From positions 84,538 through 148,537 of the forward strand of contig MEPO01000013.1 of assembly GCA_001769805.1 (NCBI GenBank): 64,000 bases of DNA. The letters are read 5' to 3'. Numbering within the stretch: the stretch's first letter is position 1; every line of letters starts with the position of its first letter. The notes under the pieces were generated by a model. It had not been told where the DNA came from. It made no database searches and was given only the letters and a program-made list of their open reading frames with translations. Below, piece by piece: positions 20,232-26,521 of this stretch. This DNA is from Bdellovibrionales bacterium GWA1_52_35. GTDB lineage: Bacteria; Bdellovibrionota; UBA1018. Both the position numbers and the translations under genes were made by a program.

Positions 20232-20249
20232 GAACAACACCAGTTGTTC
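20232..20249. promoter_or_regulatory. Second dyad upstream of nuclease 1: GAACAAC-ACCA-GTTGTTC
   Basis: A perfect 7-bp inverted repeat with a 4-base spacer, 42-59 bases before the nuclease ATG and 14 bases beyond dyad site 1. It could be a second operator or a short RNA hairpin. It does not match the TATTC core. Confidence 0.4.
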
Positions 20250-20349
20250 TGAAGACAAAAAAAACTTCCACATTTTTTGTGTGGCAATGATTTCACTTTA
20301 GGCGGCAGGCACCCGAACCGCCGTGTCTCAGATAATTGATTAACCCTTA

Positions 20350-20817
20350 TTATTGAATTGGCTTTTCTGTTGCGCGGTCACAGACCGCAGCCCAACTACC
20401 ATTCACGCATTTAATAGAGCAATCTGAGCTTCTTTTTTTTGGAATTGGACCAGAGCAACTCTTCTTTGTGCTTGGGGGTGCTTTGAAATTCTCATCTTCA
20501 CCTTTTAAACTTGTGCCCGTAGCCGAATCTAATGCTGTCGGACTTGGCGTAGCCTCACATTTTTGTGGCGCGCTTTTGCAGGCCGCAAAGCACTCATAAC
20601 CACTAAATGCGCTACCACAACCAAAGATTCGCTCTGGCCTGTGCCCGCATAACTCCATTGCACGCGACTTTATGGCATCAACTTCACAAGAGGGCCCATC
20701 GCTGCAACGCACATTAATTAACCACGTATGTCCGTCTGGCAACATAGCCTCTTTGTAAGCTGTTGCACAGCCGGAGCTATAAGCTACGAGTAAGGAAAAG
20801 ATAAGAACCCTTCTCAT
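20350..20817 (-). CDS. Cys-rich lipoprotein of unknown function (island)
   Basis: The 155 residues begin MRRVLIFSLLVAYSSGC, a lipoprotein signal with Cys17. Nine or more further Cys in the mature part suggest disulfides in the periplasm. The C-terminal segment CSIKCVNGSWAAVCD looks like a small disulfide-knotted repeat. No family recognised. It is 16 bases downstream of another small lipoprotein gene and probably in the same transcript. Confidence 0.65.
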   Translation of the reverse strand: MRRVLIFSLLVAYSSGCATAYKEAMLPDGHTWLINVRCSDGPSCEVDAIKSRAMELCGHRPERIFGCGSAFSGYECFAACKSAPQKCEATPSPTALDSATGTSLKGEDENFKAPPSTKKSCSGPIPKKRSSDCSIKCVNGSWAAVCDRATEKPIQ

Positions 20818-20833
20818 GTGTGTAGCTCCTCAA

Positions 20834-21112
20834 TCACTTCGAACATGGTACATCGAAGCCAAAAGCGCTCTTGCACGCAACTTTCCGCTCGGGTTCTCCC
20901 GGTTGTGGCACGCCGTCCATCTGCCTAGTACGGTAGCACATTGGACCTGCATTTTGATCCGCATCATGAGCCTTGCAGTAATACAGCGACATTCCCACCG
21001 TTCCGTGTTCCGTTACATTAAACCATCCGCTTTTCTCGTGGGTTAAAAACACGCCCGTAGTTGGAGCACACCCAAAGAACACAATAACCGAAATGAGTAC
21101 GAATCTCCTCAT
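20834..21112 (-). CDS. Small lipoprotein of unknown function (island, 92 aa)
   Basis: I start at ATG 21112 (AAAGGTGGG upstream), not the tracked 21187. This leaves a proper lipoprotein signal MRRFVLISVIVFFGC and a 92-residue precursor. The start overlaps the stop of the tiny upstream Cys-rich ORF (ATGA), so the two are probably coupled. The mature part contains four further Cys. No family recognised. Confidence 0.65.
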   Translation of the reverse strand: MRRFVLISVIVFFGCAPTTGVFLTHEKSGWFNVTEHGTVGMSLYYCKAHDADQNAGPMCYRTRQMDGVPQPGEPERKVACKSAFGFDVPCSK

Positions 21113-21255
21113 ACCCACCTTTCGGTTTTGGTGCATTTGAAGGTTCCATTGAAATCTGCTTTCCCGCAGCAAACCAAACCAATCCATTTACTAGAACAGC
21201 CGACAGCAGTTGAATTTTTCATACTATTCAATTCGGAATAGTTTGAAGCAAACAT
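21109..21255 (-). CDS. Tiny Cys-rich ORF upstream of the 92-aa lipoprotein
   Basis: Too short for the ORF track. Starts are possible at ATG 21255 (48 aa) or ATG 21222 (37 aa). The product contains GCSSKWIGLVCCGKADFNG and KCTKTE, a Cys-rich pattern that looks like real protein. Its TGA overlaps the next ATG. Neither start has a clear ribosome-binding site. If the inner start is used, dyad site 2 lies directly in front of it; if the outer one is used, the dyad is inside the ORF. Confidence 0.4.
   Translation of the reverse strand: MFASNYSELNSMKNSTAVGCSSKWIGLVCCGKADFNGTFKCTKTERWV
21223..21242. promoter_or_regulatory. Island dyad, site 2: ACTATTC-N6-GAATAGT
   Basis: Seven-bp perfect arms around AATTCG. 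The core TATTC-N6-GAATA is shared with sites 1 and 3. It lies between the terminase stop (21288) and the Cys-rich/lipoprotein genes, so it may drive or repress a transcript running toward 20350. Confidence 0.55.
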
Positions 21256-21287
21256 GAGTCAACTAATTCGCACTATTCCCAGCATCT

Positions 21288-21953
21288 CTATTCCGGTATT
21301 TCAACGCCCTGCACCTCAATGTCATCAGTACGCGGCGTTCGAGAAATGCCCGTATCAATTATGTAAGTGATCGGCCTATCAGGATCGCCCACGACCTTCG
21401 TCTTATTCCCGTAAACGTCTGGATTACTGATCTGAGCTACCCACTGGTAAGCCGCAACTTTAACCCGCGATGCCTGTACGTTGTCCTCATCAACCGTATC
21501 CGCTACCTCGATTACCTTTCCCTCAAAGAAGTCGGCCCGGCATTCCCGAGCAATCCTCATGTGCGCCCGGAACTCGGGATGCTCTCTCAGCCACCTGAAA
21601 ATCGTGTGAGCCGGTGGAAAGCCCTCTAATTGCCCAATCTGAGTGACCGCAAGACCTTCCGTAACCTTTTGAAGTATTTGGTCACAAGTCACCTGAGCGA
21701 ATGGGAACGCTACACGAGGCAGTTCGTCCGGGTTTGTACCTTTCGGCACCCAGAGCTTCCGGCCACGGTCATCAATGATATGATGATGCGTTTCGCTCGG
21801 CTTCTTGTCGGCGTTCGTATACTTGATTCGAGCAGGATCACGGCTTGAGCGTTTCTTCTTCTCAACCCAAAGGACGGCGCCAGTCTCTGGATCAAGGCCC
21901 TCAAGAACGCCCTCGGCGTTTACTCGCGTGATCTGTTTATCTGTCTCGCTCAT
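21288..21953 (-). CDS. Phage terminase small subunit-like protein (Sf6/P22-type fold), orphan
   Basis: The 221 residues contain the HTH/helical pattern of Sf6-type small terminases. It begins CDQILQKVTEGLAVTQIGQ and runs through TIFRWLREHPEFRAHMRIAREC, then VIEVADTV, with a VKVAAYQWVAQ segment ending at VYGNKTKV. In phages this subunit recognises packaging sites for the large terminase. No large subunit, portal or capsid gene is nearby, so it is a prophage or satellite remnant, or has been repurposed. The N-terminal 75 residues are an extra, highly charged extension. RBS AGGAG precedes the ATG. Confidence 0.8.
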   Translation of the reverse strand: MSETDKQITRVNAEGVLEGLDPETGAVLWVEKKKRSSRDPARIKYTNADKKPSETHHHIIDDRGRKLWVPKGTNPDELPRVAFPFAQVTCDQILQKVTEGLAVTQIGQLEGFPPAHTIFRWLREHPEFRAHMRIARECRADFFEGKVIEVADTVDEDNVQASRVKVAAYQWVAQISNPDVYGNKTKVVGDPDRPITYIIDTGISRTPRTDDIEVQGVEIPE

Positions 21954-22169
21954 GGAACAACTCCTATTAAGAGGGTTAACATTGTTTTAAACGCTATTCG
22001 GAAGCGGCGCATAATAAGGCCGTGAAAATGCGTTGCAGCATCGGTTTTTCAGAAAAACTTGTCCCGAACATGGAAAGGTCACCACACGTCAGGCGAGCTG
22101 CGCGTTTTGGGGTGTATGGGGTCAAATCAAAGGCCACCGGGGATGTCTGTGGGGTGATCAATGAGCAAC

Positions 22170-22373
22170 TCATCGCTTGCCCTTAGTGCCCTGCTCTCGC
22201 AGCCACGTAACGTAGTCCTCAAGAATTGTGGTCACCAAGACTGAGAGGTCATGCCCAGCATTTTCTGCCGCTTCCCTCAGTGCTTCCTTAGTGGACTCCT
22301 TCACCCTGACTGAAAGGGTCTTGGTTGGTTCCTTCTTCTTAATCTCACTCGGATGTCTGTATCTCGCGGTCAT
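22170..22373 (-). CDS. Ribbon-helix-helix (CopG/Arc-like) DNA-binding protein
   Basis: The 67 residues contain KTLSVRVKESTKEALREAAE, the beta-strand and helix A pattern of RHH proteins, followed by a second helix (LSVLVTTILEDYVTWL). Such proteins act as antitoxins or autorepressors. No toxin gene is adjacent. It is divergent from the serine recombinase, and the shared region holds a TACA-ATA-TGTA dyad (about 22404-22414). It is the only obvious small repressor on the island and so a candidate for the TATTC-N6-GAATA sites, though nothing in the sequence proves this. Confidence 0.75.
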   Translation of the reverse strand: MTARYRHPSEIKKKEPTKTLSVRVKESTKEALREAAENAGHDLSVLVTTILEDYVTWLREQGTKGKR

Positions 22374-22424
22374 AATTTCACCTTATATGAATCACCACAC
22401 GTTTACAATATGTATTACATTCTG

Positions 22425-22453
22425 TTGACAAATAGACTAGCGACCTGTAGAAG
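22425..22453 (+). promoter_or_regulatory. Candidate promoter of the serine recombinase gene
   Basis: TTGACA (22425-22430) and TAGAAG (22448-22453) are spaced by 17 bases and lie about 20 bases before the ATG at 22474. The -35 is perfect and the -10 moderate. Confidence 0.5.
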
Positions 22454-22473
22454 CGTGCGCGAGAGGTGCAGTT

Positions 22474-23043
22474 ATGGCCAATCGTGTAGCAATTTATTTG
22501 AGAGTATCGACCCAAGATCAAGCCACTGAGTTACAGCAGCGCGAACTCACGGCGTATGTTCAAGCCCGTGGCTGGGTTGTATTCAAGACCTACGAGGACA
22601 AGGCCACCGGAACCACTGCCAATCGAGCCATGCTCAAGGCTATGCTAACCGATGCACGCCTGCGCCGATTCGATCGCATCATAGTATGGAAGCTTGATCG
22701 GTTTGCCAGATCGCTCAAAGACCTCGTTACAATGCTTCAGGAACTATCTGAACTGGGAATTGAGTTCATCAGCTTACGGGACAATATCGACCTCACCACA
22801 AGCTCAGGGCGGCTTATGATGCATATGATTGGTGCATTTGCTGAGTTTGAAGCCAGCATTATCCGCGAGCGGGTACGTGCCGGGATCGCCAACGCCCGAG
22901 CAAAAGGGAAACGATTGGGGCGCCCAAAGACAAGGGATGACGGCACAATCAAAGCATTGCGCAGGCAAGGGCTATCAATCCGATCCATTGCATTGCAGGC
23001 ACACTGTTCTGCAGGGGCCGTACAGCGGGCTCTGCTATCCTGA
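22474..23043 (+). CDS. Serine recombinase (resolvase/invertase family)
   Basis: The 189 residues have the catalytic domain of small resolvase/invertases: YLRVSTQDQ with the nucleophilic Ser near residue 10, then WKLDRFARSLKDL. The long E-helix reads AFAEFEASIIRERVRAGI, and the Hin-type C-terminal HTH follows (GRPKTRDDG then LRRQGLSIRSIA). It probably resolves or inverts DNA within the mobile element. It is not a large integrase. The N-terminal YLRVST and overall length are normal, so the gene looks intact. Confidence 0.93.
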   Translation: MANRVAIYLRVSTQDQATELQQRELTAYVQARGWVVFKTYEDKATGTTANRAMLKAMLTDARLRRFDRIIVWKLDRFARSLKDLVTMLQELSELGIEFISLRDNIDLTTSSGRLMMHMIGAFAEFEASIIRERVRAGIANARAKGKRLGRPKTRDDGTIKALRRQGLSIRSIALQAHCSAGAVQRALLS

Positions 23044-23140
23044 CGAGTCACATATAGCATCACAGAACCACAGGACGAGCCTGAGAACTAAATTACAAAT
23101 ATCGCTCAATGAGAGCTGTATCTAGACCGAAACTATCAGT

Positions 23141-23548
23141 ATGAAACGAATTATCTATTTAGTTCTGATCTTGGCATTACCCGCATTACCGGGCACTGCG
23201 TTTGCGAAGAATCTTTTTTGCAACGAAATAGGATCAACAGATCTAATGTGGGAAAAGACAAAACAAAACTTCAGTACTCAGGGGTATAGTATCCCAAAAA
23301 ATCCAGCTACCTTTGCAATTTCAAATTTTGATTCAAAAAAACCGATGCTCGTTGGAAACGCCGGGAACGAAGAACTCGCACGCAAAGGTGATTATTTTTT
23401 CGAAGCTACGCCTGTCGGAAATATTAATCTGTACCGCTGGTATCGATTGGACGCTAACACTGGTCTGATCCTCATGATTAAAGCATACGATATGCTGGGA
23501 GCCCCGTATTCGATTTCTGTCGCATACAAATGCAAAGTCGGAATTTAG
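23141..23548 (+). CDS. Small exported protein of unknown function (island)
   Basis: The 135 residues have a Sec signal peptide (1-22, ending GTAFA). The predicted mature part is beta-rich with two Cys (FCNEIG near the N-terminus, YKCKVG at the end) that could form one disulfide. No family recognised. Codon use and GC resemble the other island genes. Confidence 0.6.
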   Translation: MKRIIYLVLILALPALPGTAFAKNLFCNEIGSTDLMWEKTKQNFSTQGYSIPKNPATFAISNFDSKKPMLVGNAGNEELARKGDYFFEATPVGNINLYRWYRLDANTGLILMIKAYDMLGAPYSISVAYKCKVGI

Positions 23549-23600
23549 CGACCTAGGGTCGGTGTATCGAAATTCCTGATCAAATCAAACCAAAAATGCC

Positions 23601-23851
23601 TTATTTATTCGGAGCGAGTAAGCGCAGATACTTCGTATTCAAAACATTAGATTTCGATGCATCGAAATAATTATTCCGACCTTTTCCTCTGTGCCGGTTA
23701 AGCGTTTCGATTTGAGTGGTGAAAGTCCGCATAAGCTTGTTCGCCCATTCGATATTTAGGGCGACCCCTTTGCTTGATAAACCCTTGTTGTTTGCTCGAC
23801 CAAACAATCCATCGCAAGATTATGAACGGCCGCCATTTGGGCTGAGAGCAT
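23601..23851 (-). pseudogene. Frameshifted remnant of a conserved phage/plasmid-type hypothetical protein
   Basis: Two adjacent frames read as one protein broken by a frameshift near 23756-23780. The first frame (from ATG 23851) gives MLSAQMAAVHNLAMDCLVEQ before a stop. The second gives NKLMRTFTTQIETLNRHRGKG. From memory these are consecutive blocks of a widespread family (AAQM.AVHN.AMEC ... KLMRTFTAQ.E.L.R.RGKG) often seen on mobile DNA. The usual C-terminal glycine-rich end is missing. The ORF track lists only the second half as 68 aa. Confidence 0.65.
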
Positions 23852-23967
23852 ACCCCACAATCACGCCTGATCCGAACCTTTAGCGCACCGGTTATTTCGA
23901 AGCTGCGGGGAAATTCGAATCAACTGGCACAACTTGCAAGTGGCGCATATCCACTAAAATAATTTCA

Positions 23968-23989
23968 CAATATTCGTTCAAGAATATTG
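23968..23989. promoter_or_regulatory. Island dyad, site 3: CAATATTC-N6-GAATATTG
   Basis: Eight-bp perfect arms around GTTCAA with the TATTC-N6-GAATA core, centred about 33 bases before the lipoprotein ATG at 24012. That lipoprotein gene is followed 47 bases later by nuclease paralogue 2, so this site would control both if they share a transcript. Confidence 0.65.
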
Positions 23990-24011
23990 CTATCCTATCC
24001 GAATAGCATTC

Positions 24012-24647
24012 ATGAGAATAATTCTCGCACTGTTGATTCCGGCTCTCTCCGGATGTGCACACTACTCGCCAATGCTGCCACAAGAAACGTGCGCACTGGA
24101 CAATATGAAGCACTCCGTTTCTGCCCACGGCTCAGGTGCTGCGGTTGCAGGACTGCAGACTTTGGCAACAGACAATGAAGCGACCGTTTGCACAAAGCCC
24201 CAGAATGAAATCGATGTGATCGCGATAAAGGAAGACGCGGAATCGGCCAAAAAGAAGATCAAATACAACAGTCGCGTATACCAGCAGAAACTGGGGTACA
24301 AAATTGCGATCTCGTCCTATTTGGCAACTGTATTGATCGGCAGCTCTAAAACACCTGCAGACGGGTCTACTTTAGTCCAAAATTCAAGCGGGCAGTTCAT
24401 GATTGCAGACAGACAGTATCCGCATCTGTATTGGGTTCCGGTAATTGGTCCCATACTCAATATCAGCGAATATCCCGGCGAAATGACATCCGGTTGGAAG
24501 GCAGCCAGCATCATCAGCTCTCTAACTCAGTCGTTTGGAGTTGGATTAATTGTATTGAACATTCCCAGAGCTGACTTTGGTGAACCAACTATTAGAATTG
24601 ATCCAGCGCCCTCCGGTATACAGACCAGTCTACAGCTTAAATTTTAA
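24012..24647 (+). CDS. Lipoprotein of unknown function (island, 211 aa)
   Basis: Lipoprotein signal MRIILALLIPALSGC (Cys15). A short charged helical stretch (about 75-95) is followed by two moderately hydrophobic segments (about 98-108 and 160-180). That is unusual for a lipoprotein and suggests membrane association. No family recognised. It is directly upstream of nuclease paralogue 2 on the same strand and downstream of dyad site 3. Confidence 0.65.
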   Translation: MRIILALLIPALSGCAHYSPMLPQETCALDNMKHSVSAHGSGAAVAGLQTLATDNEATVCTKPQNEIDVIAIKEDAESAKKKIKYNSRVYQQKLGYKIAISSYLATVLIGSSKTPADGSTLVQNSSGQFMIADRQYPHLYWVPVIGPILNISEYPGEMTSGWKAASIISSLTQSFGVGLIVLNIPRADFGEPTIRIDPAPSGIQTSLQLKF

Positions 24648-24694
24648 GGTTTATCAGAAAACATAATCGCACGTACTTTCGAAAGGACCAACAC

Positions 24695-25612
24695 ATGAGC
24701 CGTGAAACGAAACAAGATCGCCTCGTACGAGGAATGAATGACCAAGTGCTTGAGCATCTACACGAACTCAAAGCACTCGAAGCAAACCCCGCTACAAAGG
24801 AGCTTGATCTGGAACGATGGTGTCAAAGCGTCGTTCGAAATTGCCTCGGATTCACGCCCACCAATGGCTATAACATCCGAGCACAAGAGACCCGTGGCAA
24901 AATGCGACCCGATCTCCTGGTTATGAAAGGTGACGTAATTGTGTGCGTAATAGAGGTGAAGAAACTCGGTTTTGACCTTTCAAAATCGGATTTCCGCTCA
25001 GGGAAGGTCCAACTCGCAGAATATCTTAACGCTCTTGGCGATGTCCGTTGGGGAATTCTCTCGAATGGCTACGAGTGGCGGCTATACGACTTCTCCCAGA
25101 GAAATGCTGGCGGAACTGAAGTAACTTCTTTTGACCTGCGAAACGAGGAAGACCAAATCGACTTAACAAAACGCTCTATTGACGACATTTGCTGGAGCTT
25201 CGTCGACCTTCATGAGTCAATGTATGCAGGAAACTCTTGGGAAAATCTTGCAAAAGAAGCGACGGCATTCTCGCCGGAATCACTTGCTCGAGCTATTTTA
25301 TCAGCGGAGTCGGTGAAATACATCGCCAAAATTATTCGCGGAGAGCATGACTACCGAGCTAATACGGAAGTCTTGTTTGATAAACTCTCGACCCTACTTC
25401 AGAACGGGTTGGATGACTGCGCACATGGATGGAATGAGGTGAAGCAGGCGGAACTTGGAAAATACGTTACCTCTCAGAAGCGTGCGGGAAGAAGAAGAGC
25501 TGCTAAAGAGGCTAAGACGTCCGCTACCCCACCTCCTATAAAAGAGGGAACGTCAGAAGCAACTCAGGAGGCCTGCACTCCCCCTAACCCAACCGCGAAA
25601 CAGGCCGCCTAA
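24695..25612 (+). CDS. HsdR_N-like PD-(D/E)xK nuclease-fold protein, paralogue 2
   Basis: The 305 residues align end to end with the product of 19270-20190. This copy has the full PD-(D/E)xK signature: the Asp in MRPDLLVMKG and ExK in CVIEVKKLG, followed by VQLAEYL and GDVRWGILSNGYEWRLYDF. Shared C-terminal blocks include SLARAILSA and GEHDYRA. A basic then Pro/Thr-rich tail ends the protein, as in paralogue 1. By eye roughly half of the residues are identical. It lacks HsdR motor domains and Hsd partners. A role in defence or island maintenance is inferred from fold and context only. AAAGGA precedes the ATG. Confidence 0.87.
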   Translation: MSRETKQDRLVRGMNDQVLEHLHELKALEANPATKELDLERWCQSVVRNCLGFTPTNGYNIRAQETRGKMRPDLLVMKGDVIVCVIEVKKLGFDLSKSDFRSGKVQLAEYLNALGDVRWGILSNGYEWRLYDFSQRNAGGTEVTSFDLRNEEDQIDLTKRSIDDICWSFVDLHESMYAGNSWENLAKEATAFSPESLARAILSAESVKYIAKIIRGEHDYRANTEVLFDKLSTLLQNGLDDCAHGWNEVKQAELGKYVTSQKRAGRRRAAKEAKTSATPPPIKEGTSEATQEACTPPNPTAKQAA

Positions 25613-25700
25613 TCACCATCACAAGGAGAGCGAGTTCTTTTGGCGCTTCTAAAAAACCAGTAATCAACCTTCAAAGCCCTCTGAACAGAACCTAGGCGTA

Positions 25701-26462
25701 TTAAGAATCGCTGGCTCTGGGCCTCGACTCTTTTAGCCCATACGCTTGCTCCACAGACGTAAACCAATTGAACCGGAACAGATGCCAGAGTGCCGCGAAG
25801 CCATCTTTCCAGGTGATCTTCTTGCCCTGACGTCGGGTTCGCGGATGGTACGAGATCGGCAACTCCTGAATTCTTATACTGACTTTGGCGAGGTACGCCG
25901 TCAACTCAACTTCAACCCCAAAGCGTTTCGATTGCAGCCGCATGGACTTGAGCAGCTCCGCGCGAAACACTTTGTAACAAGTTTCCATGTCCGACAGATG
26001 GATACCCGAAAGCAGATTACTCAAAATCGTCAGAATACGATTAGCGAAATAGTGCCAGGTCCAATGCGCCTGGAATGATCCTTCGCCGAACCGGTTGCCA
26101 TAGACGACATCAGCCCGCTGCTCAATCAGCGGCTCCAGAAGCCTGGCAACATCAGAAAGATCATATTCAAAATCAGCGTCCTGAATCACTATGAAATCGC
26201 CGCTGGCAGCTTCAATTCCGCGAATGACAGCGGCACCTTTGCCCTGATTATTTTCCTGAACAATAATTTTGAAGTCATATTGGCGCTGGAGTGTTTTGAG
26301 GACTGTCAGGCTGGCATCATTCGAAAAATCGTCTACAAAGATCCACTCACATTGGACTGGAAGAGTCTTCGCCTTTTCCATCAACGCTTGAACTACTTGC
26401 GCGAGGTGCTCCGCTTCATTGTAGACAGGCACGATCAACGTCAAAATACTGCGGTTTTCCAC
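25701..26462 (-). CDS. Family 2 glycosyltransferase (dolichyl-phosphate mannosyltransferase-like)
   Basis: The 253 residues have a GT-A fold beginning LIVPVYNEAEHL, with DDFSNDAS and QDADFEYDL (the DxD-type nucleotide-sugar site). GNRFGEGSFQAHW and METCYKVFRAEL are typical of DPM1/ArnC-type enzymes that charge undecaprenyl or dolichyl phosphate. There are no C-terminal transmembrane helices, so it is the soluble DPM1-type form. It is the first core gene after the island. The acceptor and sugar are not readable. Confidence 0.88.
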   Translation of the reverse strand: MENRSILTLIVPVYNEAEHLAQVVQALMEKAKTLPVQCEWIFVDDFSNDASLTVLKTLQRQYDFKIIVQENNQGKGAAVIRGIEAASGDFIVIQDADFEYDLSDVARLLEPLIEQRADVVYGNRFGEGSFQAHWTWHYFANRILTILSNLLSGIHLSDMETCYKVFRAELLKSMRLQSKRFGVEVELTAYLAKVSIRIQELPISYHPRTRRQGKKITWKDGFAALWHLFRFNWFTSVEQAYGLKESRPRASDS

Positions 26463-26521
26463 CTAAAATGAATATGAGCTGGGATCACGAAAGTCAACGA
26501 TCCACTTGAAGCTCAAATAAC

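Larger units (their letters stand above)
19142..25640. mobile_element. tRNA-Lys-adjacent accessory island with phage-remnant and nuclease genes
   Basis: The region from the tRNA 3' end to just before the GT2 gene has visibly lower GC than its flanks and short hypothetical lipoprotein genes. It also carries an orphan terminase small subunit, a resolvase-type serine recombinase, a ribbon-helix-helix regulator and a frameshifted pseudogene. It is bracketed by two inverted paralogous nuclease genes. I found no tyrosine integrase and no convincing second copy of the tRNA 3' end, so the right boundary is approximate and the element may be decayed or mobilised in trans. Confidence 0.65.

Noticed and set aside
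22029-22187. 52-codon plus-strand ORF between terminase and RHH genes
   Set aside because: No ribosome-binding site, no signal or domain, and it overlaps the end of the RHH gene.
21993-24007. Shared 10-mer TCCGAATAGC upstream of the terminase and the 24012 lipoprotein
   Set aside because: Shared 10-mers are expected by chance many times within a 6-kb region; unlike the TATTC dyad it has no symmetry or third copy.
25605-25625. Possible right attachment site (GCCTAATCACCATCAC resembling tRNA 3' GCCTCACCAC)
   Set aside because: Needs a three-base gap and matches only a few bases; not distinguishable from chance.
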